DNA from: Oleispira sp963933055
GTDB lineage: Bacteria > Pseudomonadota > Gammaproteobacteria > Pseudomonadales > Oceanobacteraceae
Assembly: GCA_963933055.1 (NCBI GenBank)
Contig: CAWVSY010000034.1
Span: forward strand, 1-38,127
Reading direction: 5' to 3'
Length of the DNA: 38,127 nt
Below, piece by piece: positions 7,759-15,437 of this stretch. A program made the translations under genes and the position numbers. The notes below the pieces were generated by a model, which ran no database searches, was not told where the DNA came from, and was given only the letters and a program-made list of their open reading frames with translations. Numbering within the stretch: position 1 is the stretch's first letter; each line of letters starts with the position of its first letter.

Positions 7759-7869
7759 ATTTTTTTACCCCTTTTCTCTTACTTTAACTTGACATTAAGC
7801 GCTAATCTTTTCATCTTAGGCCATCTCTAAAGTCCATCTTACAATAACAAACAGGCACTTTTAGCTATT

Positions 7870-8946
7870 ATGAAGCACATATTTATCGCCGCAGCTCTTG
7901 TTCTCAGTATGAATAGCCAGGCTGCAACGCAAGATCTCGATCAACTATTAAGTAAAATCGAAGCCGATATCAAAGCCCAACGTTTAGCAAAACCTGCTGG
8001 CAATAATGCGCTTGAAGGTATCGATGCATTTAAAGCGCAAGCCCCCTTTGATTTCCGCATCACACCTTTGATCTATAAGTTTGGCGAATCGTACGTGTCT
8101 TTAGCCAATAAAGCCATTGCTAAAAAGGATCAGACTCAAGCTCAAGGCTACCTCGATATTGTTTGGCAAGTGGCGGCATTAACCCCTGGTTTAGAAGAAG
8201 CACAAGCGAAAAACGACAAACTTGCCTCAGGTAAATCTAAGACAGAAGTGGTTCAGAAAGGCCCCACGGCGGCTGAAATAAAACAGCAAAAAGCATTAGC
8301 CGCTGCCGCTGCCGCTGAAAGAAAGCGCATCGATAATGATCGCAAAAAGAAAGCTCAAGCCGATAAAAACGCAAAAATTGCGGCGGCTAAAAAAGCAAAA
8401 GCCGATAAAAAAGCAAAACAAGCGGCTGAGAAAATACGTCGATTAGCCGCCGCTAAAGCACAAAACGAACAAAATAAAGCCGCAGAAAATGTGGCTAAAA
8501 AACAACAACTAAATAAACAGCTGGCGGCCGCACAAGCTGAAAAAGCAAGATTAGAAGCTCTCGCTAAAAAAGCAAAAGCAAAATCAGAAGCAAAAGCGAC
8601 TGCCCCAGTAGCCGAGCCTGCAACCATTGAAATCAACTCAGCTGAAGAAACATCGTCTCCTATTGCTAGCTATCCACTAGCTCAGGACAAAATCAGCAAT
8701 CGTGATCGTGGGATAAGTGAAGACCTGGTGCCTATCTGTAAAGCGGTTATCGATAACGAAGCCTCAATTGTACTGCATACAAGTACGAAAGCAGATTATC
8801 GCTGGTTAACTGTACGCTTAACGCTTTGTACACGTCGTTTGGACCCAGGCTTCCGCCTACGCCACAGTTTCCAAGAAACGGATACTGACGAGCCATTCAT
8901 GACCTTACACCCATATCGTAGTACAGCACTCATCAACGAACTGTAA
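7870..8946 (+). CDS. Secreted Lys/Ala-rich coiled-coil protein (TolA-like middle region)
   Basis: A 358-residue protein with a clear signal peptide (MKHIFIAAALVLSMNSQA). Residues ~20-125 form a helical domain. Residues ~135-245 are a long Ala/Lys-rich coiled coil resembling the TolA stalk. Residues ~275-358 are a small distinct domain with three cysteines (PICKAV, TLCTRR) ending in MTLHPYRSTALINEL. There is no N-terminal membrane anchor as in TolA, and no TonB-like C-terminus. It is therefore probably a free periplasmic protein spanning between partners, but its function is not known. A TTGACA box at about 7790 may be its -35 element. A terminator follows. Confidence 0.75.
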   Translation: MKHIFIAAALVLSMNSQAATQDLDQLLSKIEADIKAQRLAKPAGNNALEGIDAFKAQAPFDFRITPLIYKFGESYVSLANKAIAKKDQTQAQGYLDIVWQVAALTPGLEEAQAKNDKLASGKSKTEVVQKGPTAAEIKQQKALAAAAAAERKRIDNDRKKKAQADKNAKIAAAKKAKADKKAKQAAEKIRRLAAAKAQNEQNKAAENVAKKQQLNKQLAAAQAEKARLEALAKKAKAKSEAKATAPVAEPATIEINSAEETSSPIASYPLAQDKISNRDRGISEDLVPICKAVIDNEASIVLHTSTKADYRWLTVRLTLCTRRLDPGFRLRHSFQETDTDEPFMTLHPYRSTALINEL

Positions 8947-8955
8947 TCGACCAAC

Positions 8956-8992
8956 AATACGACTCAGGCCAATTTCTTGGGTCGTATTTTTA
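8956..8992. terminator. Rho-independent terminator
   Basis: AATACGAC (8956-8963) pairs with GTCGTATT (8981-8988), followed by TT. It separates the secreted coiled-coil gene from the convergent diguanylate cyclase gene. The A-rich left flank is weak, so it mainly serves the rightward gene. Confidence 0.7.
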
Positions 8993-8996
8993 CTGT

Positions 8997-9695
8997 TTAA
9001 TCTTCAAAGTAGTCAGAAAACATCCCTAATAGCGCTTCTTTTTCGTCAGAATTAACGGCGGCCTCTACTGTTTTTTCAGCGCTGTGGAAGAATACTTTAT
9101 TTCTGCCACTGTGCTTTGCTTGATACAAACACTCATCCGCCTCTTTAATTAAACGATCAGCACTGCCGCGCTCATTCGCTAGCCGCACAGACAAGCCAAT
9201 ACTTGTGGTCACTTTTAAAGCTTGCCCATCAACATCCATTTCCGCATGTTCAATTAATTCACGCAAACGTTCAGCCACCTGACTGGCTAATAATAAACTG
9301 GTCGACGGTAAAATAACGACGAACTCTTCACCGCCGTATCGGCATTGAATATCAAGTTGGCGTGTTGCTTGGCCAATCAACCGAGCCGTCATTTTTAGAA
9401 CATGATTACCAACTTCATGCCCCCACTGGTCATTTACTTGCTTAAAGTGATCTAAATCGATCATCATTAAAGCCGTAGGCACACCAGAACGCAGAGTACG
9501 CTCTAACTCTTTATCCAAGGCAGAACGAAAATGACGAACATTGAATAAGCCGGTTAAAGGATCCGTAATAACCTGCTCACGCAATGCCAGCAATTCATCT
9601 GCTAATGGGCTGTATAAACCACATTGAGGGCACTCAAATTGTTGAATATCAGGAGCTTGATTTAACGAGGGTGAATTTTGTGACATCGAGCCCAT
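8997..9695 (-). CDS. Short diguanylate cyclase (GGDEF domain)
   Basis: A ~232-residue cytosolic protein. A GGDEF domain occupies most of it: DPLTGLFNVRHF, MMIDLDHFKQVND, then RYGGEEF near residue 122 and ADECLYQAKHSGRNKV. The active-site loop is GGEEF, typical of active cyclases making c-di-GMP. RQLD lies five residues before it, which is the product-inhibition I-site (RxxD). The short N-terminus has a single CPQCG motif and no sensor domain or membrane segment. The start at 9695 (MGSMSQ) is chosen because GGAG lies five bases before it. Confidence 0.93.
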   Translation of the reverse strand: MGSMSQNSPSLNQAPDIQQFECPQCGLYSPLADELLALREQVITDPLTGLFNVRHFRSALDKELERTLRSGVPTALMMIDLDHFKQVNDQWGHEVGNHVLKMTARLIGQATRQLDIQCRYGGEEFVVILPSTSLLLASQVAERLRELIEHAEMDVDGQALKVTTSIGLSVRLANERGSADRLIKEADECLYQAKHSGRNKVFFHSAEKTVEAAVNSDEKEALLGMFSDYFED

Positions 9696-9813
9696 TGTTC
9701 TCCAGATCAAACTAAACAGAATTTATGTATTTAAGTTTAGTGGAATCTGAAAAAAACAAAGGACTTTTTAAGTAGATCTATGTAATCGCTAGTAATTTTA
9801 CCCAGTAGACTGA

Positions 9814-10380
9814 TTATAAACCTTCATTTTTAATGGCTTGCTGCCACTGTTCATCCTCATTGAGCATGCTATAGACTTGGTAATCAATCCACTGTCCTTC
9901 AAACTCGATAACGCTGTTTAATTGCCCTTCATACTGAAATCCAAATGCCTTTGCAAGTTCAATGGTGCGAGCATCAGAGGCTTGCAATAGCCACTCAATA
10001 CGATGCAAAGAGAGATCTTCATAACCAAGAGTTAATACGGCGAATACAATTTCCGCAACATGCGCAGGTATTTTATAATCAGGAAAAATATCCAGTACCA
10101 ACTGAGCACTGGCATTAACCCAATTAAATTTTTGCAAACGAATACGGGCGATCACTTTACCGCTGGCTTTCTCTTCAACCAACCAAAAAGCGGCTTCTTT
10201 TGCCTCAAACTGCATCACCATACGGCGCGCTTCATCCATTGCTTGCGCTTCAACAACCATAGGACTTTTAGGATGATGCTTTACAACCCCCTTGGTACTT
10301 AACAACGCGTAGATATTTTCAATATCGTCTTCATGAGCAAAGCGAACATAATAATGTTCAGTATTTAGGTTCCAGTTCAT
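9814..10380 (-). CDS. GNAT-family acetyltransferase (RimJ/RimL-like)
   Basis: A 188-residue N-acetyltransferase of the GNAT fold. The N-terminal YYVRFAHEDDIENIYALL matches the first strand and helix of the family. The segment VIARIRLQKF is the central strand, and the C-terminal SLHRIEWLLQASDARTIELAKAFGFQYEGQL matches the RimJ/RimL signature (arginine, then GF.yEG). The substrate is unknown. Its ATG overlaps the stop of the upstream GNAT gene in TAATG, so the two are translationally coupled and may act together. Confidence 0.87.
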   Translation of the reverse strand: MNWNLNTEHYYVRFAHEDDIENIYALLSTKGVVKHHPKSPMVVEAQAMDEARRMVMQFEAKEAAFWLVEEKASGKVIARIRLQKFNWVNASAQLVLDIFPDYKIPAHVAEIVFAVLTLGYEDLSLHRIEWLLQASDARTIELAKAFGFQYEGQLNSVIEFEGQWIDYQVYSMLNEDEQWQQAIKNEGL

Positions 10381-10922
10381 TATTGTTCACCTGCGGTCGA
10401 TTCCGTGAGAATCAAATTAAAGACTAAGATGTCAGAAAATTCTGTTTGACTGGTACGTCGAAAATCTCGCAAACGTGCCGATTGCTCAAACCCTGCAAGT
10501 TTAATCACATCAATAATTGCGTCTTCACCTTCGGGTAAGCATTGAAAGGAAAAGTTTCTTAGATGATATTTATGTGCCAGATAATCAATACCTGAATGTA
10601 AAGCATCTACTTGATGCTGTTGATCTAAGTTCGGCAAAGCATCTAAACGCATTAGGGTTTTCAACGAGGTTGGCTGCCAGTCATAAAGACTTAACATGCC
10701 GAGCATTTTGCCATCCACTTCAATTGCCCACATCAAGCCACGTTGAGTCGCGGCCATTTGCACCGAAAGCTCAATTAAGCGCTCAGCATGCTCTTTACTC
10801 GCCGCTTCGCTTTGGCCCGCTAAGGTTTGTTTTTGATAAAGCTTAATAATGGTATCGACATCGGACTTATCTAACGGGCGTAATTGACCGCCGTTAAAAT
10901 CGACATTAGCAACAAATTTCAT
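10380..10922 (-). CDS. GNAT-like acetyltransferase, partner of the downstream GNAT
   Basis: A 180-residue protein with GNAT-like layout: LRPLDKSDVDTIIKLY at the N-terminus, a central MWAIEVDGKMLGMLSLYDW strand pair, and a C-terminal IKLAGFEQSARLRDFRRT segment. The acetyl-CoA loop (Q/RxxGxG/A) is poorly conserved to my eye, so it could be catalytically weak or inactive. An inverted repeat just upstream may be its operator. No clear ribosome site precedes the ATG. The next gene starts inside its stop codon. Confidence 0.75.
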   Translation of the reverse strand: MKFVANVDFNGGQLRPLDKSDVDTIIKLYQKQTLAGQSEAASKEHAERLIELSVQMAATQRGLMWAIEVDGKMLGMLSLYDWQPTSLKTLMRLDALPNLDQQHQVDALHSGIDYLAHKYHLRNFSFQCLPEGEDAIIDVIKLAGFEQSARLRDFRRTSQTEFSDILVFNLILTESTAGEQ

Positions 10923-10935
10923 GTGGGGTAATACC

Positions 10936-10966
10936 TAGAATGTGCATTTTTAAGGTGTACATTCTA
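10936..10966. promoter_or_regulatory. Inverted repeat upstream of the GNAT pair, possible operator
   Basis: TAGAATGT (10936-10943) and ACATTCTA (10959-10966) are perfect inverted half-sites separated by 15 bp. They end 14 bp before the GNAT start codon. The position and symmetry suit a repressor site or an mRNA hairpin. The binding protein is unknown. Confidence 0.4.
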
Positions 10967-10993
10967 ACATTCAGCAGACTTTTCAGAAAGCTC

Positions 10994-11022
10994 ATACCTA
11001 TCGAAATAATACCTATCGAAAT
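10994..11022. repeat. 14-bp direct duplication at the flavoprotein gene end
   Basis: ATACCTATCGAAAT occurs at 10994-11007 and again at 11009-11022 with one base between. The second copy runs into the stop codon of the YhiN-type flavoprotein gene. It looks like a recent small tandem duplication. Confidence 0.85.
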
Positions 11023-12239
11023 CATACGTATTGCGCAGCGGCCCAACCGCTTGCCCAGGCCCACTGAAAATTAAAACCGCCTAAATGCCCAGTAACATCC
11101 AGCACTTCCCCAATAAAATAGAGGCCTTCTTGATTATTCGCCATCATGGTTTTTGAGCTGACTTCATCGGTATCAATACCGCCAAGGGTTACTTCCGCGG
11201 TGCGGTAGCCCTCTGTACCAGAAGGCGCCAACTGCCAAGCATTAAATTGATTGGCAATGGTATCCATTTGCTCAGCATTTAATTCCGCTAAGGTTTGCGG
11301 CATGTTTGAGAAAAAGAATTCAACGAGCTGTTCTGACATTTTTTGTGTTAGCCACTGCGCAATAAATTTTTTCACGGACAGCTTCGGCCGCTCATGCTGG
11401 GTTTCACGTAAAACTTGTGCGAGATCGATGTCAGGCAGCAGATTGATGGTCAGTGTCTTTCCCGGCTGCCAATAAGACGAAATTTGTAATACCGCCGGGC
11501 CGCTTAAGCCTCTGTGCGTAAAGAGCATATTCCCCCGGAAGCTTTGATCCCCACATGCCATCGTCACTTCACACGAGCTGCCTGAAAGCGCAATACACAC
11601 CTCTTTTAACTGGTTGGTAATCGTGAAAGGTACAAGCCCTGCACGAGTCGCGTAAGTTTTTAACCTAAATTGTTCAGCAACCTGATAACCAAAACCGCTT
11701 GCTCCTAGTGTAGGAATCGATAAACCACCCGTAGCAATGACTAAAGATTCACAGCTATAGTCAGCGCGATTATCCTCTCGAGTAGTCATCAATTTATAAC
11801 GGCTATTATTATCCACCTCTAATGCTAATGCTAATGCTTCAATGGAATCCACAGAGGTTTTAAGTTGAATCTTAACCCCTGCTTGATCGCACTCAGCCAA
11901 AAGCATTTCAAGAATATCACTGGATTTATGATCACAAAATAATTCACCCAGCTGTTTTTCGTGATACGGAATATTGTGCTTATCGACAAGGCCGATAAAA
12001 TCCCACTGGGTATAACGACTTAAAGCACTTTTGCAAAAATGAGGGTTATGACAAAGATAGCGATCAGGTTCAACATAGTAGTTGGTAAAATTACAACGAC
12101 CGCCTCCTGACATGAGAATTTTTTTACCCGCCTTATTAGCATGATCTAGCACTAAAACAGAGCGACCACGCTGGCCGGCAATCGCAGCACACATAAGACC
12201 TGCAGCACCGGCACCGATTATAATGACATCGTATTTCAT
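11022..12239 (-). CDS. yhiN: YhiN/HI0933-type NAD(P)/FAD-dependent flavoprotein
   Basis: A 405-residue predicted flavoprotein oxidoreductase. The N-terminus has the Rossmann FAD motif DVIIIGAGAAGLMCA and the family hallmark KKILMSGGGRCNFTN. Later come LVIATGGLSIPTLGASGFGY, LFTHRGLSGPAVLQIS and the C-terminal EVLDVTGHLGGFNFQWAWASG, all typical of this family (BaiN-like). The physiological substrate is not firmly known. A GTG nine bases upstream is possible, but AAGGTGA lies five bases before the ATG at 12239, which decides the start. A short TAATGC triple repeat at 11820-11837 encodes an Ala-Leu run. Confidence 0.92.
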   Translation of the reverse strand: MKYDVIIIGAGAAGLMCAAIAGQRGRSVLVLDHANKAGKKILMSGGGRCNFTNYYVEPDRYLCHNPHFCKSALSRYTQWDFIGLVDKHNIPYHEKQLGELFCDHKSSDILEMLLAECDQAGVKIQLKTSVDSIEALALALEVDNNSRYKLMTTREDNRADYSCESLVIATGGLSIPTLGASGFGYQVAEQFRLKTYATRAGLVPFTITNQLKEVCIALSGSSCEVTMACGDQSFRGNMLFTHRGLSGPAVLQISSYWQPGKTLTINLLPDIDLAQVLRETQHERPKLSVKKFIAQWLTQKMSEQLVEFFFSNMPQTLAELNAEQMDTIANQFNAWQLAPSGTEGYRTAEVTLGGIDTDEVSSKTMMANNQEGLYFIGEVLDVTGHLGGFNFQWAWASGWAAAQYV

Positions 12240-12335
12240 AAGGCTCACCTTTTGGTATTAGCGCAAAGCTGTCGAGCTAAAGCAGAGTTATTCGAATTAA
12301 CTATGAGATTGATTTTTTGAAACAATAGAGGAAGA

Positions 12336-13004
12336 CTAATTATTCGCTAATAGTCTTTTTACTGGACCATAGGTTTTACGATAAATTTCGCAAGGCCCTA
12401 ATTTTTCTAGGGCTTCAATGTGTGCCTTAGTAGGATAACCTTTATGCTTGGCCAAGCCGTAACCTGGATATTGCTCATCTAAAGCAATCATCTCATGATC
12501 ACGCTGAACCTTGGCTAAAATAGACGCTGCACTAATGGCGGCAACCAAAGCATCGCCTTTAACAATCGCGGTGCCTGGCATATCTAATTCGGGCAAACGA
12601 TTGCCATCAATCAAGGCATACTCAGGTAACTGTTTTAAACCCTGCAGCTGAAGACCACGGACCGCACGTGTCATGGCGAGCATACGGGCATGAAGAATAT
12701 TAATACTATCAATTTCTTCAACACTTGCGCGAGCAATGCAATAGCTTAACGCTTTTTCTTTTATTTCAGGAAATAATGCTTCGCGTTTTTTTTCGCTTAA
12801 CTTTTTTGAATCGTTTAACGCCGCGATCGGATTATTAGGATCCAAAATAACCGCTGCGGCAACAACATCTCCGCAAAGAGGGCCAGCCCCAGCTTCATCA
12901 ACGCCACAATAGACAATGCGCTGTTCAATTAACTGAGCTTCAACTTCTGTTAAAACATTAAACCTTTCTAGCAGATCAGAAGCGTGTTCAGCAGACTCAG
13001 ACAT
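12336..13004 (-). CDS. rnhB: Ribonuclease HII
   Basis: A 222-residue RNase HII, which cuts the RNA strand of RNA-DNA hybrids and removes misincorporated ribonucleotides. Visible motifs are CGVDEAGAGPLCGDVVAAAV (first catalytic Asp-Glu pair), DSKKLSEKKRE, ALIDGNRLP and AAISAASILAKVQRD. The N-terminus is about 20 residues longer than the E. coli protein. Its ATG overlaps the lpxB stop in TAATG. In E. coli dnaE and accA follow; here the core block ends with rnhB. A 7-bp stem (12332-12338 / 12351-12357) overlaps its stop codon. Confidence 0.95.
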   Translation of the reverse strand: MSESAEHASDLLERFNVLTEVEAQLIEQRIVYCGVDEAGAGPLCGDVVAAAVILDPNNPIAALNDSKKLSEKKREALFPEIKEKALSYCIARASVEEIDSINILHARMLAMTRAVRGLQLQGLKQLPEYALIDGNRLPELDMPGTAIVKGDALVAAISAASILAKVQRDHEMIALDEQYPGYGLAKHKGYPTKAHIEALEKLGPCEIYRKTYGPVKRLLANN

Positions 13005-14200
13005 TACAAATCATCCGTATGAGTATTAATTTTTTCTACGGGAATCGAGTCAGAGACATTCTTCGCATGAGGGTCTAATAAATTTTTAATCGCTAGTGCG
13101 GCTTGCTCATTAGCGCCGCGCTTAAGTTGCTTATGAATAAACAAAAAGGTTTCTTGAAGCTGATGAATTAAATCTTCATTCTCAATACGTTCAATCACCG
13201 CACTGGCCAGATTATCGGGGGTAGCCTGCTCTTGAATGATCTCAGGAACAACTTCACGCCCTGCTAATAAATTTGGCAGTGAAATAAAATCTTGTTTTAA
13301 CAGTCGACGCATAATCATGGCCGTGATCGGCGATACAATGTAACTGACAATCATCGGCTTTTTAAGCAGCATACCTTCAAGCGTTGCCGTCCCTGACGCT
13401 AATAAAATAACATCCGCTGCTTGCATGCAGGTTTTGGAGTGACCATCAATAACATCAATTTTTACTGAAGGTTTTATATCATCAATAACGTGTTCTATCT
13501 GTTGCTTACGAGCCTGATTAGCCGCCGGTAAAATGAATCTTACGTTCGGATTATGTGCATAAATCAGTTCAGCCGCGCGAATAAATACAGGGCAAAGCTT
13601 CTCTACTTCACTACCACGACTTCCTGGCATTAAGCAGACGACTTTTTCATTTTTTTCAAAATGAAAAACCTGACGAGCATCTTCGGCATTATTTTCAAAA
13701 GGAATGCTATCGGCCAAGTTGTGACCAACAAAACTGACAGGAACATCGTGCTGTTGATAAAATTTGGCCTCGAAAGGAAACAAGGTCAACATCAAATCAA
13801 CGGATTTTTTAATCTTGTGAATTCTTTTAGAACGCCATGCCCATACAGAGGGACTCACATAATGAACGGTTTTAATGCCAGCGTTTTTTAACTTGTATTC
13901 AAGCTGAGTATTAAACTCAGGTGCATCAATACCAATGAACACATCTGGAGGATTTTTTTGCCAGTGTTGAACCAGCTTTTTACGTACTTTTAACAGTTCG
14001 AATAATCGGCCTAATATTTCTACCAAGCCCATGACAGCAAGGCGCTCCATAGGAACAAACGACGTAAAGCCTTCGGCCTCCATTAATGGGCCTCCTATGC
14101 CTTCAAACGTCGCATCAGGGTATTGCTTTTTTAAGGCTTTCATCAAGCCAATGCCCAGCATGTCACCGGAGGTTTCACCAACAACAATAGCAATGCGCAT
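13004..14200 (-). CDS. lpxB: Lipid-A-disaccharide synthase LpxB
   Basis: A 398-residue glycosyltransferase (GT19). It condenses UDP-2,3-diacylglucosamine with lipid X (2,3-diacylglucosamine-1-phosphate) to form the lipid A disaccharide on the inner membrane. Motifs: VGETSGDMLGIGLM at the N-terminus, GIDAPEFN, YVSPSVWAWR, and the C-terminal LLASGTATLEGMLLKKPMIVSY, which binds the nucleotide. Length is close to the usual 380-390, plus a short polar tail. It overlaps lpxA and rnhB by TAATG at both ends, implying coupled translation. Confidence 0.97.
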   Translation of the reverse strand: MRIAIVVGETSGDMLGIGLMKALKKQYPDATFEGIGGPLMEAEGFTSFVPMERLAVMGLVEILGRLFELLKVRKKLVQHWQKNPPDVFIGIDAPEFNTQLEYKLKNAGIKTVHYVSPSVWAWRSKRIHKIKKSVDLMLTLFPFEAKFYQQHDVPVSFVGHNLADSIPFENNAEDARQVFHFEKNEKVVCLMPGSRGSEVEKLCPVFIRAAELIYAHNPNVRFILPAANQARKQQIEHVIDDIKPSVKIDVIDGHSKTCMQAADVILLASGTATLEGMLLKKPMIVSYIVSPITAMIMRRLLKQDFISLPNLLAGREVVPEIIQEQATPDNLASAVIERIENEDLIHQLQETFLFIHKQLKRGANEQAALAIKNLLDPHAKNVSDSIPVEKINTHTDDL

Positions 14201-14970
14201 TAGCGAATAATACCGCGCGTAGCTTGCTCAATAGAATCTAATAAGACTTGCACAGCATCATCTTGCTTAGCCAATACTCTGATTTCGACTAAAGCCTCTT
14301 CTAAGGTCAGGGTTTGACGGTAAAGTGCCTTATACGCTTTGCGTAATAATTGAATTGAAGCTTTTTCAAATCCGCGGCGCTTTAAACCTTCAATATTAAT
14401 ACCGTGTGGCTCTACCGGATAGCCATTACAAATAACATAAGCCGGTATGTCTTTTAGAACAACGGAACCAGCCCCCGTCATTGAATGGCTGCCGATCTTA
14501 CAGAATTGATGTACTTGGGTAGCCCCCCCCAAAATAACATAATCACCAATATGCACATGGCCTGCAACATTGGTATCGTTAGCCATAATACAGTGATCAC
14601 CCACTACAACATCGTGTGCAATGTGAGTATTCACCATAAATAAGTTATTACTACCGACTTTGGTGATGCCTTGATCTTGCGTCGTTCCACGATGAAACGT
14701 GCAGGACTCACGAATTATATTGTTATCGCCAATAATGAGTTGAGTCGGTTCATCAGCATACTTTTTATCTTGGCAGTCCTCACCAATGGATGAGAACTGA
14801 AAAATTTTGTTATTTTTGCCAATTGTAGTTGGCCCCTTAACAATAACATGCGGCCCTATTACTGTTCCTTCACCGATTTCTACACCTGGTCCAACCATGG
14901 ACCAAGGACCAATCTCTACACCCTCTGCAATAACTGCACTAGGATCGATTACGGCTCTGGGGTCAATCAT
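14200..14970 (-). CDS. lpxA: UDP-N-acetylglucosamine acyltransferase LpxA
   Basis: A 256-residue left-handed beta-helix enzyme for the first step of lipid A synthesis: transfer of 3-hydroxyacyl from ACP to UDP-GlcNAc. Hexapeptide repeats fill the first ~190 residues (IDPSAVIAEGVEIGPW onward). The catalytic His lies in NTHIAHDVVVGDHC and the family tail is INIEGLKRRGF. Counting from VHQF, the position matching the acyl-chain ruler Gly173 of E. coli appears to be Ala here, which might shift chain-length preference; this is inference. It starts two bases after the fabZ stop. Confidence 0.97.
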   Translation of the reverse strand: MIDPRAVIDPSAVIAEGVEIGPWSMVGPGVEIGEGTVIGPHVIVKGPTTIGKNNKIFQFSSIGEDCQDKKYADEPTQLIIGDNNIIRESCTFHRGTTQDQGITKVGSNNLFMVNTHIAHDVVVGDHCIMANDTNVAGHVHIGDYVILGGATQVHQFCKIGSHSMTGAGSVVLKDIPAYVICNGYPVEPHGINIEGLKRRGFEKASIQLLRKAYKALYRQTLTLEEALVEIRVLAKQDDAVQVLLDSIEQATRGIIR

Positions 14971-14972
14971 TT

Positions 14973-15428
14973 TTATATATCCTTCTCAGCACAGGTGACT
15001 TCTGCACAACACACGATATCACCATCAACACGGGCGCGGCATGAAAACTTCCAAATTCCGCGCTTATTATTAACATATTCAGCTTCTAAATTGAGCTGAT
15101 CCCCAGGCACCACAGGCTTCTTGAAGCGAACATGGTCAGCACCAGCAAAATAATAGCTAGTCTTTTCAGTGCGCTTCTCACCCAACATGTGCAAACCTAA
15201 AAGACCGGCAACTTGGGCCATCGATTCGACAATCAAAACCCCCGGCATAATAGGATGGTGTGGAAAATGACCATTAAAAAATTCTTCATTAATAGTGACA
15301 TTTTTTATAGCTTTGATGCTTCCTGCATCAGGCCCTTCAATATCAATAGAATCTACACGATCGACCATCAAAAATGGATAACGATGAGGGAGTAGCTCTT
15401 TAATACCTTGGATATCCAAAGCTGGCAT
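14973..15428 (-). CDS. fabZ: 3-hydroxyacyl-ACP dehydratase FabZ
   Basis: A 151-residue hot-dog-fold dehydratase of type II fatty acid synthesis. It competes with LpxA for 3-hydroxyacyl-ACP, which explains its place between lpxD and lpxA. Signature residues: LLPHRYPFLMVDRV, FFNGHFPHHPIMPGVLIVESMAQ with the catalytic His and the active-site Glu, and GADHVRFKKPVVPGDQL. A GTG nine bases upstream is open, but AGGTGA five bases before the ATG at 15428 supports this start. Confidence 0.97.
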   Translation of the reverse strand: MPALDIQGIKELLPHRYPFLMVDRVDSIDIEGPDAGSIKAIKNVTINEEFFNGHFPHHPIMPGVLIVESMAQVAGLLGLHMLGEKRTEKTSYYFAGADHVRFKKPVVPGDQLNLEAEYVNNKRGIWKFSCRARVDGDIVCCAEVTCAEKDI

Positions 15429-15437
15429 TAGGATCAC

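Noticed and set aside
8355..8636. Leftward Ala/Phe-rich frame resembling a membrane protein
   Set aside because: It is the antisense shadow of the Lys/Ala-rich coiled-coil coding region.
12332..12357. AAGACTA/TAGTCTT stem at the rnhB end as a terminator
   Set aside because: The T run lies on the wrong strand for the leftward operon, and the stem is only 7 bp.
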